From: CAYGWX01 sp964353855 [NCBI: uncultured bacterium]
GTDB lineage: Bacteria > Edwardsbacteria > CAYGWX01
Reading direction: 5' to 3'
Assembly: GCA_964353855.1 (NCBI GenBank)
Contig: CAYGWX010000031.1
Coordinates: 1 to 24,596 of the forward strand
Length of the DNA: 24,596 nt
Under the pieces are notes generated by a model that was not told where the DNA came from, ran no database searches, and was given only the letters and a program-made list of their open reading frames with translations. The position numbers and the translations under genes are program-made. Positions 1 through 7,405 of this stretch are shown one piece after another (positions within the stretch are counted from its first letter, which is position 1; each line of letters opens with the position of its first letter).

Positions 1-22
1 ACTCAACTTCCACAACCCTGTT

Positions 23-94
23 TTAGTCCAGTTTAACGGGGGCCAGTCCGCCGATCACCTCCTCTCGGCGCTTGCGAATGGTTGTTGGTGTCAT
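23..94 (-). CDS. Possible 23-codon ORF coupled to the peptidase gene, or a gene remnant
   Basis: A short reading frame starts with an ATG that overlaps the TGA stop of the upstream metallopeptidase gene in an ATGA arrangement, typical of translational coupling. It encodes about 23 residues beginning MTPTTIRKRREEV and ends at TAA. I recognise no family. It may be a genuine tiny peptide, or the 5' stub of a gene destroyed by a frameshift, with the rest beyond the window. The coupling geometry is seen; the function is unknown. Confidence 0.2.
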   Translation of the reverse strand: MTPTTIRKRREEVIGGLAPVKLD

Positions 95-1020
95 ACCTGG
101 TTAAATTCTACTTTCTTCTTTAAGTGGCTTCTTTTCTCGGGTAAGATCATCAAAAAGACATCGTACTGATTCGTAAAGGCTTGGTATTTATACTTTTTTT
201 TATTACGACCGTTACTCAAAATCAGGCCGTCTCCCTCGCAGTCTCCTTTGATCAGAAGCTGCCCGAGTAATTCGGGGCGAGCTATGACGGGGTATAGGGT
301 TTCCTCTGGCTTTGGGCAACCGTACTCTTCAAGAAATATCTCGGAAGCAGCGATGTAATATATTTGCTCCGGAGGTAAATTGGCGACCGGGTTCTTATTG
401 AATTCCTTCAAAGCGGTTAACTTAAAGATGAACATTGCACACGGTCTTCTATTGCGCTCCACATATTGTCTGAAAGCAGCGTGGAAGCTGGCCCCCCATT
501 GGTCGGCGAGGTATTTCGCTGTTTTCAGTGAAAGCTCGAATTCCTCTGCCATTTGATTGAACCTGTCGCCTTGGAACATCAGGTGGCCCGCTAAGGTGTT
601 TGCTTCTTTTTCGAATCTTCTAACTACGCTGAGACAAAGGGTATGATCATCATCGAAATATGCCGCGTCTTTTTGCCAGGGTATCAAATCGTGCGCGATT
701 TCATGGTACGCAGTGAAAACCTGTCTTTTCTCATGGATCTCTCTGTCCACATAGTAAGTCTTTCCCCTTCGGTCAAGGACGCCTCTTACTTTCCCGAAAC
801 ACTTGGGTAGGGCATCAAAGAACTTTCTTGCCAGGTCTTTTAATCTTTCGCTGGTGAGCCCTTCTGGTTCTTCTTTTACTTCTGCATATCGCGCTATAGC
901 TTCTACTGGAGGAATCACGGGTTTATCCCCGACTTTTGCTCCTCGTATAGCTTTCTTGGCTATTTTTTTTAGGTCATGGTCGCTTTCCGGTGGTCGGCAC
1001 AGCTTTCTATTCCAGTCCAT
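91..1020 (-). CDS. ImmA/IrrE-family zinc metallopeptidase (DUF955)
   Basis: The 309-residue protein carries the zinc-binding HEIAH motif at residues 106-110 and a downstream FEKEAN segment (136-141) that supplies the probable third ligand Glu139, the hallmark of ImmA/IrrE peptidases. Members of this family cleave or inactivate a partner XRE-type repressor, usually encoded next door. The gene lies 12 bases downstream of an XRE gene on the same strand, and its ATG is preceded by a strong AGGAGGGGG-type ribosome binding site. The C-terminal third (about 190-309) matches no domain I recognise and could be sensory or partner-binding. I infer that it relieves repression by the XRE protein, perhaps in response to damage or phage entry. 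The family call is firm; the substrate is inferred. Confidence 0.85.
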   Translation of the reverse strand: MDWNRKLCRPPESDHDLKKIAKKAIRGAKVGDKPVIPPVEAIARYAEVKEEPEGLTSERLKDLARKFFDALPKCFGKVRGVLDRRGKTYYVDREIHEKRQVFTAYHEIAHDLIPWQKDAAYFDDDHTLCLSVVRRFEKEANTLAGHLMFQGDRFNQMAEEFELSLKTAKYLADQWGASFHAAFRQYVERNRRPCAMFIFKLTALKEFNKNPVANLPPEQIYYIAASEIFLEEYGCPKPEETLYPVIARPELLGQLLIKGDCEGDGLILSNGRNKKKYKYQAFTNQYDVFLMILPEKRSHLKKKVEFNQV

Positions 1021-1032
1021 TTCCCCCTCCTG

Positions 1033-1371
1033 TTATTTTCTTTGGCTTCTTAAAAACTTAATATACTTCATGACCCCTTCCATTTCTTCTTCGTTCAGTT
1101 CTTCGGTTGCCGATAAAACTATGGTTTTTGTGGCTTCGGTATTTTTAGAACCTGGTTTCAGATACCCTGCCGCTTCCATAAGCGTCTGGTAAGGGACATT
1201 GTAAGCCTTTGCCAGCTTATGGAGCATATGGGGTGAGGGGTTTTGGATTTTTCCGGATTCCAGTTGGCTGATGTAGGCGTTAGATATCCCGGACTTCTTT
1301 TCGGCATCCCTCAGCGAGAGGCCCAGCGTTTCCCTTAGGTCTCTCAGGATATCCTTCAGTTCCTTGCCCAT
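1033..1371 (-). CDS. XRE-family helix-turn-helix transcriptional regulator
   Basis: The 112-residue protein has an N-terminal Cro/C1-type HTH (about residues 3-65) with the recognition-helix stretch SGISNAYISQLESGK. It is followed by an acidic tail containing LNEEEMEGVMKYIKFL, a segment common in XRE proteins paired with ImmA/IrrE peptidases. The ATG is preceded at 11 bases by an AGAGGAGAA ribosome binding site (1383-1391) and, further up, by a promoter. It is the first gene of a two-gene unit transcribed away from the Type III mod gene. A repressor acting on the shared divergent spacer, which holds several inverted repeats, is the natural model. The family assignment is secure; control of mod-res is inference. 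Confidence 0.88.
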   Translation of the reverse strand: MGKELKDILRDLRETLGLSLRDAEKKSGISNAYISQLESGKIQNPSPHMLHKLAKAYNVPYQTLMEAAGYLKPGSKNTEATKTIVLSATEELNEEEMEGVMKYIKFLRSQRK

Positions 1372-1406
1372 TTGTTTTTAGCTTCTCCTCTGTGTGGGTT
1401 ATGCTA

Positions 1407-1436
1407 ATTATACAACAGCAGTGCTATAGATTGCAA
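1407..1436 (-). promoter_or_regulatory. Leftward sigma70-type promoter of the XRE-ImmA/IrrE unit
   Basis: Read on the minus strand, a -35 element TTGCAA (1431-1436) and a perfect -10 TATAAT (1407-1412) are separated by 18 bases. The predicted start near 1400 gives a leader of about 29 bases containing the ribosome binding site of the XRE gene. Inferred from consensus match and position. Confidence 0.6.
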
Positions 1437-1441
1437 GCACT
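1420..1441. promoter_or_regulatory. Inverted repeat overlapping the XRE promoter (candidate operator)
   Basis: AGTGCT (1420-1425) and AGCACT (1436-1441) are perfect inverted half-sites with a 10-base centre, overlapping the -35 element and spacer of the XRE promoter. Two further small inverted repeats follow: ATAAC/GTTAT at 1468-1482 and CTTAT/ATAAG at 1484-1497. Such clusters are usual for autoregulating XRE repressors. The repeats are seen; operator function is inferred. Confidence 0.4.
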
Positions 1442-1523
1442 TTTTTAAACTATTTTTTGTTATCATCATAACGTGTTGTTATACTTATGGTTATAAGACT
1501 ATATATTTTCCCCTTCTCGATTG

Positions 1524-1552
1524 TTGACAGGCCGGTTCTGATTTGATACAAT
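1524..1552 (+). promoter_or_regulatory. Strong rightward sigma70-type promoter (P1), upstream of a candidate small RNA
   Basis: TTGACA (1524-1529), a 17-base spacer and TACAAT (1547-1552) form a near-consensus promoter. The expected transcription start, about 1559-1560, coincides with the first base of the closing stem of the fold at 1560-1627. The promoter lies 192 bases before the mod start, with a second promoter between. Confidence 0.65.
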
Positions 1553-1559
1553 ATTATGT

Positions 1560-1638
1560 GCTGGCAGCCGCGCCCTGGAGACGGGGTTGTGGTGGGTCAC
1601 ATGAACCCGGCATGTGGCTCAGCCAGCGTTTTTTCTTT
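1560..1638 (+). ncRNA. Candidate structured small RNA or attenuator between the XRE and mod genes
   Basis: The first bases after promoter P1 pair with bases about 60 nt downstream: GCTGGC (1560-1565) with GCCAGC (1622-1627), a perfect 6-bp closing stem. Inside are a small hairpin (CCC 1573-1575 with GGG 1584-1586, flanked by G-U pairs) and a stronger one (CACATG 1598-1603 with CATGTG 1611-1616, extendable through GG/CT and wobble pairs to 1595-1619). The closing stem is followed by TTTTTT (1629-1634) and more T-rich sequence, as at an intrinsic terminator. No plus-strand gene lies upstream, so this is either a free RNA of about 75-80 nt or a leader that attenuates mod. It matches no RNA family that I recognise. 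Confidence 0.5.
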
Positions 1639-1687
1639 GCTTTTGTCTGCCTGCCTGTTTGTTCGCTTGTCCTTTATGTTGTCCATC

Positions 1688-1717
1688 TTGACGATGGGCC
1701 TTTGATTAAAGTATAAT
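1688..1717 (+). promoter_or_regulatory. Second rightward promoter (P2), immediately upstream of mod
   Basis: TTGACG (1688-1693), an 18-base spacer and a perfect TATAAT (1712-1717). The predicted start near 1724 leaves about 20 bases of leader before the mod ATG at 1744. The ribosome binding site there is poor (only AAAGTGAT-like), which would keep translation of the methyltransferase modest. Inferred from consensus. Confidence 0.65.
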
Positions 1718-1743
1718 ACAGCCAATTCCAATAAAGTGATCTC

Positions 1744-3720
1744 ATGGCCAAGATAGAGAATTTAATCAGCGAAATAGCTGACGCGCGGCTCCGTGATGAA
1801 ATTGCCCGCGAAGTGTCGGCCCTGAAGAAGCAGAAGAAGTTCGGGCTGGTCTTTGAGGAGCACATCCCAGAGACGGTTCAACTCCCGAGCTTGCCGGTTA
1901 AGGCGGGCTTACGTGTGGTCAGGCGCGGTGGTAGCAACAGGGAGGTATTCCTTGTGGACGGCCTGCTTCCCGCAGGCAAGGCTTGTATTCGACGCGAGAA
2001 CGGCGACGCCGCCGAGGAAACGGCCAAAGTAAAGGATTTGGTCGTCGTCAAGCGTTTCGGGGAGCCGATCTATCCGACGCTGACCCCTGTGGCGCGGTTG
2101 ACACGAGCCGAAGGGAAACCCTATCACACCATCATTAACGCCGAGAATTTCCACGCTTTACAATTACTGCTCTATTGTTACGCTGGGCAGGTGGATGTGA
2201 TTTACATTGATCCGCCTTACAACACCGGTGCGCGGGATTGGAAGTACAACAACGACTATGTGGATGGTAAAGACCAGTGGCGGCATTCTAAGTGGTTGTC
2301 CATGATGAAGAAAAGATTGGTTCTTGCAAAGCGCCTACTTAAAAATACCGGCTTGCTTTTAGTGGCCATTGATGATCATGAACTCCATCATCTTAGGGCT
2401 TTGTTGGATCAGATTATGGGGCCAGAAAACTTTATTACTTCCATTTGCATAGAAGTAAATCCTGCAGGGCAAAACATTCGCGAGAACTCCCCCGCTATCA
2501 GTCATGATTATTGCTTAATTTATTCCAGAAATATTGAAGAGGCGGAGATTGTTCCTCGTTTGCTCACTGACGCGGAACTTCAGGTTTTCCCAGAGGAAGA
2601 CGAGATCGGTCCATTCTTGTGGGACAATCTTAGAAGACGTGGTGGTAATTCAACCCCGAAAGATCGCCCGGGGCAATGGTTTCCACTTTATTTTCATCCG
2701 GAAACAAAACAAATAAGTCTACGGCGTTTTGGTGGTTCGAAAGAAATATGGCCTATTGATCCAAAAGGGATAAAACGGATTTGGCGAGTTAATCCCGCCG
2801 GTTTTGAAAGAGAGTACTCTGCCGGTACAGTATCTGTCATTGAAAAGGCAGAAAGGCTCGAAATTGTAAAAAAATCATACCTGCCAATGGGTCGAAAGCC
2901 TAAAACATTATGGAAAGAGTCAATTCATTCTGCAACAAGTTATGGGACCAAATTACTTATTAATATTATTGGTGCTAACCTCTTTACTTATCCTAAATCT
3001 CTTTATCTCATTCGTGATTGTCTCAAATATTGGGCTAAACCTGAAAGCATTATTCTCGATTTCTTTGCTGGCTCGGGTACAACATTTCATGCAACTGCTT
3101 TATTAAATGCAACGGATGGTGGCAACAGGCGGTGCATTTTAGTCACGAACAATGAGGTAAACGAAAAGCTGGCAAAGCAGTTGAATGGAAATGGGCTTTT
3201 GCCCGGTGACCGCGGCTTTGAGAAGCGCGGCATTTGTGAATCCGTGACTTGGCCGCGGTGTAAATATGTGACGCGGGGACGACGTGACGACGGTACCTCT
3301 TTGCCGGGCGCATATCTCGACGGTCGTGAGTTGAAGGAGGGGTTCGAGGAGAACCTTGAATACTTCCGGCTCGACTTCCTTGACCCGCACGAGGTGGCTT
3401 ATGGCGAGAAGTTTGAGGCGATCTTGCCTATCCTTTGGCTTATGGGTGGGGCGAAAGGGGAGCGGGAGTCTGTCCGGGGTTACGGCAAATGGTTTATTCC
3501 CAAGAAATCTCCCTACGCGGTGTTAATTAAGGAAGAGGCTTTTCCAGAATTCAAAAAGGCTTTATTAGAAAGGCCTGATATAGGCTTGGTGTTCCTAGTT
3601 ACTGATTCCGAGGAGGCATATCGAGAAATGTCTGCCGATCTACCCGGCGACCTCCAAACGAAGATGCTTTATAAAAGTTACCTGGACAACTTCCGCATCA
3701 ACACGGTAAAGAATCTGTGA
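1744..3720 (+). CDS. mod: Type III restriction-modification system DNA methyltransferase (Mod)
   Basis: The 658-residue protein has the beta-class amino-methyltransferase motif order: the catalytic DPPYNTG at residues 156-162 precedes the AdoMet-binding FFAGSGTT at 440-447. This order, the length and the adjacent res gene define a Type III Mod, which methylates one strand of its recognition site (usually N6-adenine) and supplies specificity to the complex. The region between the motifs (about 200-430) holds the target-recognition domain. It is strikingly AT-rich: 28% GC in the line 2941-3000, against 65% in 2041-2100 and 60% in 3241-3300, suggesting exchange of the specificity segment. The N-terminal ~110 residues have no motif I recognise. 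The ATG at 1744 follows promoter P2. The family call is firm; the target sequence cannot be read from this. Confidence 0.93.
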   Translation: MAKIENLISEIADARLRDEIAREVSALKKQKKFGLVFEEHIPETVQLPSLPVKAGLRVVRRGGSNREVFLVDGLLPAGKACIRRENGDAAEETAKVKDLVVVKRFGEPIYPTLTPVARLTRAEGKPYHTIINAENFHALQLLLYCYAGQVDVIYIDPPYNTGARDWKYNNDYVDGKDQWRHSKWLSMMKKRLVLAKRLLKNTGLLLVAIDDHELHHLRALLDQIMGPENFITSICIEVNPAGQNIRENSPAISHDYCLIYSRNIEEAEIVPRLLTDAELQVFPEEDEIGPFLWDNLRRRGGNSTPKDRPGQWFPLYFHPETKQISLRRFGGSKEIWPIDPKGIKRIWRVNPAGFEREYSAGTVSVIEKAERLEIVKKSYLPMGRKPKTLWKESIHSATSYGTKLLINIIGANLFTYPKSLYLIRDCLKYWAKPESIILDFFAGSGTTFHATALLNATDGGNRRCILVTNNEVNEKLAKQLNGNGLLPGDRGFEKRGICESVTWPRCKYVTRGRRDDGTSLPGAYLDGRELKEGFEENLEYFRLDFLDPHEVAYGEKFEAILPILWLMGGAKGERESVRGYGKWFIPKKSPYAVLIKEEAFPEFKKALLERPDIGLVFLVTDSEEAYREMSADLPGDLQTKMLYKSYLDNFRINTVKNL

Positions 3721-6197
3721 GGATCGAGCTCAAGGACTTCCAGGAGGATGCAGTCCGGGTCCTGATGAAGCACATTCGCAACGCCCGCATTGAGGCGAAA
3801 GAAGGTGATCCCCAGGCGATCATTCTGAGCTCCCCGACAGGCTCCGGTAAGACCGCAACGATAACGGCTCTGTTTGAGCGTCTTTTCCAAGGGGATGAGA
3901 CCCGCAAGCCGGACCCGGCGGCGGTGTTCCTCTGGCTTTCGGACTCCCCGGAGCTGAACGCCCAGAGCCGGGACAAAATCCTTTCCCAGTCTAGCGTGTT
4001 CCGTGAACATGATTTGATCGTCGTCGAGCCCCCCTTCAGCCGGGAGCGTTTTGAGCCGGGGAAGATTTACTTCCTGAACTCCCAAAAGATGGGAAAGGAC
4101 AACCTCCTCACCAAGTCCGGCGATGGGCGAGATTACACGATCTGGCAGACCATCGAGAACACGTCTCAGGCGATACCCGCCCACTTTTATTTGTTAATCG
4201 ACGAAGCCCACCGGGGGATGAATCTTTCGGCCCACGAGTTGAGGCAGGCTCAAACCATCGTTCAGAAGTTCATCTTCGGGGACCCGGCGGTCGGTCTGTC
4301 CCCGGTCAAGTTGGTTATCGGCATCAGCGCCACGCCCGAGCGCTTCGCCAGGGTCATCGATGGCTCCGGGCGGACGAAACGGGAGCACAACGTCCCGATT
4401 TTGGCGGTGCAGTTATCGGGTTTGCTTAAAGAGCGGATTGTCCTTTATTGCCCGGAGGAAAGCCAACCGAGCGACTGGACCCTTCTTTCAGAGGCGGTTA
4501 GACGCTGGAGCCGGTTCTGCAAGGATTGGCGGAAGTATTGTAAAGACCAGGGCTTTGTTTCAGTTGAACCGGCCCTCGTAATCCAAGTGGAGGACGGCAC
4601 AGAAGACAAGCTCACCCGGACGGACTTGACTAAGGCGTTGGAGATTCTGGAGCGGGAGGCCGGGCACTTCGGCATCGGGACGCTGGCCCATTGTTTTGAG
4701 ATCGAAAGCCCGGTTCAGGCTGGTGGTTACGAAGTTCGGAAAATAGAGCCGTCCAAAATCGAGAAGGACCCGGTGGCCCGTGTCGTGTTCTTCAAGATGG
4801 CCTTGTCCACGGGCTGGGATTGTCCCCGTGCGGAAGTGATGATGTCGTTCCGGAAGGCTCGGGATTATACTTTCATAGCCCAGCTGGTCGGGCGAATGGT
4901 CCGTGCGCCTCTCGCTCGGCGAATCGAGGGTAGTGAGCTTCTCAACACCGTTTCCCTTTACCTTCCCCATTATGACAGGGCCGGATTGAAGGCTATCGTA
5001 GATAAGTTAAATGATCCAGAAAATGTGCCCCCGACCGAGGTCGTTGAAGGGTCTAATCTCCTTCAGTTAAAGAAAAACCCCTCTCACGCTGCCCTGTTCA
5101 AGGTTCTCGCTGAGCTTCCGAATTATTCCGTCGAGCGAATTCCTAAGACCTCCAATGTTCGCCGTATGTTAAAGCTGGCGCGCCTGTTGACCATGGACGA
5201 GGTTGACCCGAGGGCTTGGGCGGAAACGAAGGCTCTTATAGTCAAGACCATATCTGGTGAATTGGAGCGGCTTCGCGGTAACCCCAGCTTTGTCCGTCTT
5301 TATAAGGAAAATCAAGAAATCGTGATCCGGGAGGTACAAGTCGAGGCTGGTGTGTGGCGTGAGGTAGACGACGGTAGGGTTATCAAGGTTAAGGCTACCT
5401 CGGAGAATATTGACGATCTTTTCGATATTTGCAGACGTAAACTTGGTGAAGGCTTACACATGGAATTCTGGAAAGAGAAAAGCGACCGCCAAAACCCACA
5501 ACGGGCAAAATTGGAGCTTTACGGTGTCTTGCAGGATAAAGCCGCCTGGCAGAAAATTGAAAAGGTGGCGATAGATAAAATCGAAGCTCTCTCCGAGGAG
5601 CATAAAGCCGCGATACGTGGTTTGCTTACTTCCAAACAGGAAGAATATAACCGCATCCGTCGCCAGGCGAAGGACCCGCAGACGGTCCCCCTGCTTTTTC
5701 CTCCCTCGTTTGAGGTTAGCCGCGAGGAGCCGCTTTGGCCGCACCATCTTTACGTTAATGACGATGGTAAATTTGGATGGAATGCTAATTCTTGGGAAAT
5801 TGCCGTCCTGAAGTCCGAAATGGAAGGCGGTAATCTTGTGGCTTGGTTAAGGAACTACCCCCGCAAGCCCTGGTCGTTCTGCGTTCCTTATTTGCGCAAG
5901 GGGGAGGACCGTCCACTTTACCCGGACTTGATCATCTTTAATCGTATCAAAGGAAAACTCCAGGTGGACTTACTCGATCCCCACAATCCCGAACTCAGCG
6001 ATGCCGTCGAGAAAGCTGTCGGCCTTGCCCGTTATGCACAGAAGCACGGGGATTTATTCGGTCGAATTGAATTGATCTCCCTCGGGCCTGACGGCCAGAT
6101 CAAACGCCTCAACGTTAACAGGGAATCAGTTCGCGAAAAGGTCCTTCCGGTCAAGGATGCGCGCCACCTGGAGGCCCTTTTTGAAGGAGCCGTTTGA
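3717..6197 (+). CDS. res: Type III restriction system helicase/endonuclease subunit (Res)
   Basis: The 826-residue SF2 enzyme translocates on or switches along DNA and cleaves when two head-to-head unmethylated sites are met, working in complex with Mod. Visible motifs are Walker A (SSPTGSGKTATI, from about residue 38), the DEAH-box segment LLIDEAHRG, motif III GISATPERF, motif V MALSTGWDCPRAEV and motif VI AQLVGRMVRAP. The start is GTG, and its last bases form a 4-base GTGA overlap with the mod stop, so translation is coupled. The C-terminal nuclease region has YPDLIIF (PD at 736-737) and QVDLLDPH (749-756), then a conserved-looking DAVEKAVGLARYA segment. The usual ExK lysine is not at its expected place, so this is a divergent PD-(D/E)XK type or a related subfamily. 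The helicase call is firm; the cleavage chemistry is less certain. Confidence 0.9.
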   Translation: MRIELKDFQEDAVRVLMKHIRNARIEAKEGDPQAIILSSPTGSGKTATITALFERLFQGDETRKPDPAAVFLWLSDSPELNAQSRDKILSQSSVFREHDLIVVEPPFSRERFEPGKIYFLNSQKMGKDNLLTKSGDGRDYTIWQTIENTSQAIPAHFYLLIDEAHRGMNLSAHELRQAQTIVQKFIFGDPAVGLSPVKLVIGISATPERFARVIDGSGRTKREHNVPILAVQLSGLLKERIVLYCPEESQPSDWTLLSEAVRRWSRFCKDWRKYCKDQGFVSVEPALVIQVEDGTEDKLTRTDLTKALEILEREAGHFGIGTLAHCFEIESPVQAGGYEVRKIEPSKIEKDPVARVVFFKMALSTGWDCPRAEVMMSFRKARDYTFIAQLVGRMVRAPLARRIEGSELLNTVSLYLPHYDRAGLKAIVDKLNDPENVPPTEVVEGSNLLQLKKNPSHAALFKVLAELPNYSVERIPKTSNVRRMLKLARLLTMDEVDPRAWAETKALIVKTISGELERLRGNPSFVRLYKENQEIVIREVQVEAGVWREVDDGRVIKVKATSENIDDLFDICRRKLGEGLHMEFWKEKSDRQNPQRAKLELYGVLQDKAAWQKIEKVAIDKIEALSEEHKAAIRGLLTSKQEEYNRIRRQAKDPQTVPLLFPPSFEVSREEPLWPHHLYVNDDGKFGWNANSWEIAVLKSEMEGGNLVAWLRNYPRKPWSFCVPYLRKGEDRPLYPDLIIFNRIKGKLQVDLLDPHNPELSDAVEKAVGLARYAQKHGDLFGRIELISLGPDGQIKRLNVNRESVREKVLPVKDARHLEALFEGAV

Positions 6198-6316
6198 TCT
6201 TAATTTAGGTGCTATGAGAAATACTTCAACTTCCCTATTTATTACATAGATGAAAGTGATCAATAGATACAGAAGGTAAGGGGGCAGAAGTCAAGGATGT
6301 AAAAGGAGAAATAAAA

Positions 6317-6343
6317 AAGGAGCTCAATTCTATTGGGCTCCTT
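6317..6343 (-). terminator. Bidirectional intrinsic terminator between res and the GNAT-ASCH gene
   Basis: AAGGAGCTCA (6317-6326) pairs with TGGGCTCCTT (6334-6343) over 10 bp with one G-T pair and a 7-base loop. Leftward transcripts meet a T-run (complement of the A-run at 6313-6318), so it best terminates the minus-strand unit. In the other direction it is followed by TTAAAAT and can serve res. The rest of 6198-6362 holds nothing I recognise. Confidence 0.75.
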
Positions 6344-6362
6344 AAAATAATGATTTATTTCC

Positions 6363-7385
6363 TTATCGGTTACTCATAAGTATCGTGCCGAGTGATAGTG
6401 CTAATGGCCAAGGCGAATTTTTCTTAACCTCAAGATGAGAAACGGGTGGATTAAGGTCCTCTTGTATCAGGGTTTCTAACTGTCTCCTCAGTATGGGGTT
6501 TCTAAATGGGTGTATATCGTCTAACCATAACGCTGAGACCGACCTTGTTCCCTTACAATAGTTCTGAAATTCTTCTTGGGTGCATCCGAGCTCTGTTCTC
6601 CAATTATCCCAGATGTTTTGTGGCGTATCTTTTAAAACCCTGCTTATTCGTGCTTCGCCTATGAACTCGCGTTGCGGGTCTGACGCATAAATCCAAACGA
6701 TGGCGCCTTCCCATTTTGAATCGAATTTCCTGCGAACCTCGATCTTTTTAACCCCGCTTATGATGCTTTCGGCCCATCTCGGCTGCATGCTTAAAACTAA
6801 GTCGCAGATACCGGAGTTACCGTTTAAAGTAAAATTCTCTGCTATACCCGGTAAAGTCTCTATCACGCGCCGCCATATAGCCGGGAAAGGTGCGCTGCAT
6901 GCCATCTCTGAGATGCCAAAGAGATTACCCTGCCGGTATTGTTGATCCGCCAATCCATCGCATGAAAAGCCATATTTTTCAAAGAAACTTCGCTTTTCGG
7001 CCCACAATGAGTGGGGGAGGGTAAAATGTATCTTTTCTGAACCTGTTCGTGCCTCTGCCGCGATAAGGGCAAAGAAAAGGGTTCCGAGCCCTTTGTCAGA
7101 TTCATGTGGTAGTATTCTTAAACTGCAAAGCTTTGCGTCTTCCCCGCGTCTTAGTATTCCAGCGGCAATAGGTTTTTCGTTATGGTATGCGACAAGCGCC
7201 GAGCGTTCTTTGCTTTTCAAACCGGGTTGGACCTTGTGTTTAAACCATAGGTCGATTCCGGGGTAAAGGTCCTCGCATTCTTCGACCAGCTGCTTTAAAT
7301 CCTTAAATCTATCGAAGTCAGGCTCCTTGACTCCTCCGAACCTGACAATAGAGAGTTCGCGATTAAGAGTTAATTCCTTAAACAT
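6363..7385 (-). CDS. GNAT acetyltransferase-ASCH domain fusion protein
   Basis: The 340-residue protein has two modules. Residues about 15-145 look like a GNAT acyltransferase: a strand with IAAGILRR, then SLRILPHESDKGLGTLFF, where the acetyl-CoA loop is a degenerate (R/Q)xxGxG, and the typical FFEKYGF end (134-140). Residues about 195-300 form an ASCH (PUA-like) domain, with LVLSMQPRWAESIISGVKKI and EVRRKF, then a VWIYASDPQREFIGEA strand pair. ASCH domains bind RNA or modified bases; E. coli YqfB, of this superfamily, hydrolyses N4-acetylcytidine. The gene starts 20 bases after the dCTP deaminase stop and is evidently co-transcribed with it. An ASCH reader or hydrolase joined to an acetyltransferase suggests action on a base or nucleotide, but that is inference. 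The domain calls are good; the activity is unknown. Confidence 0.75.
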   Translation of the reverse strand: MFKELTLNRELSIVRFGGVKEPDFDRFKDLKQLVEECEDLYPGIDLWFKHKVQPGLKSKERSALVAYHNEKPIAAGILRRGEDAKLCSLRILPHESDKGLGTLFFALIAAEARTGSEKIHFTLPHSLWAEKRSFFEKYGFSCDGLADQQYRQGNLFGISEMACSAPFPAIWRRVIETLPGIAENFTLNGNSGICDLVLSMQPRWAESIISGVKKIEVRRKFDSKWEGAIVWIYASDPQREFIGEARISRVLKDTPQNIWDNWRTELGCTQEEFQNYCKGTRSVSALWLDDIHPFRNPILRRQLETLIQEDLNPPVSHLEVKKNSPWPLALSLGTILMSNR

Positions 7386-7405
7386 TAAGAAGATTATGTA
7401 GAAGT

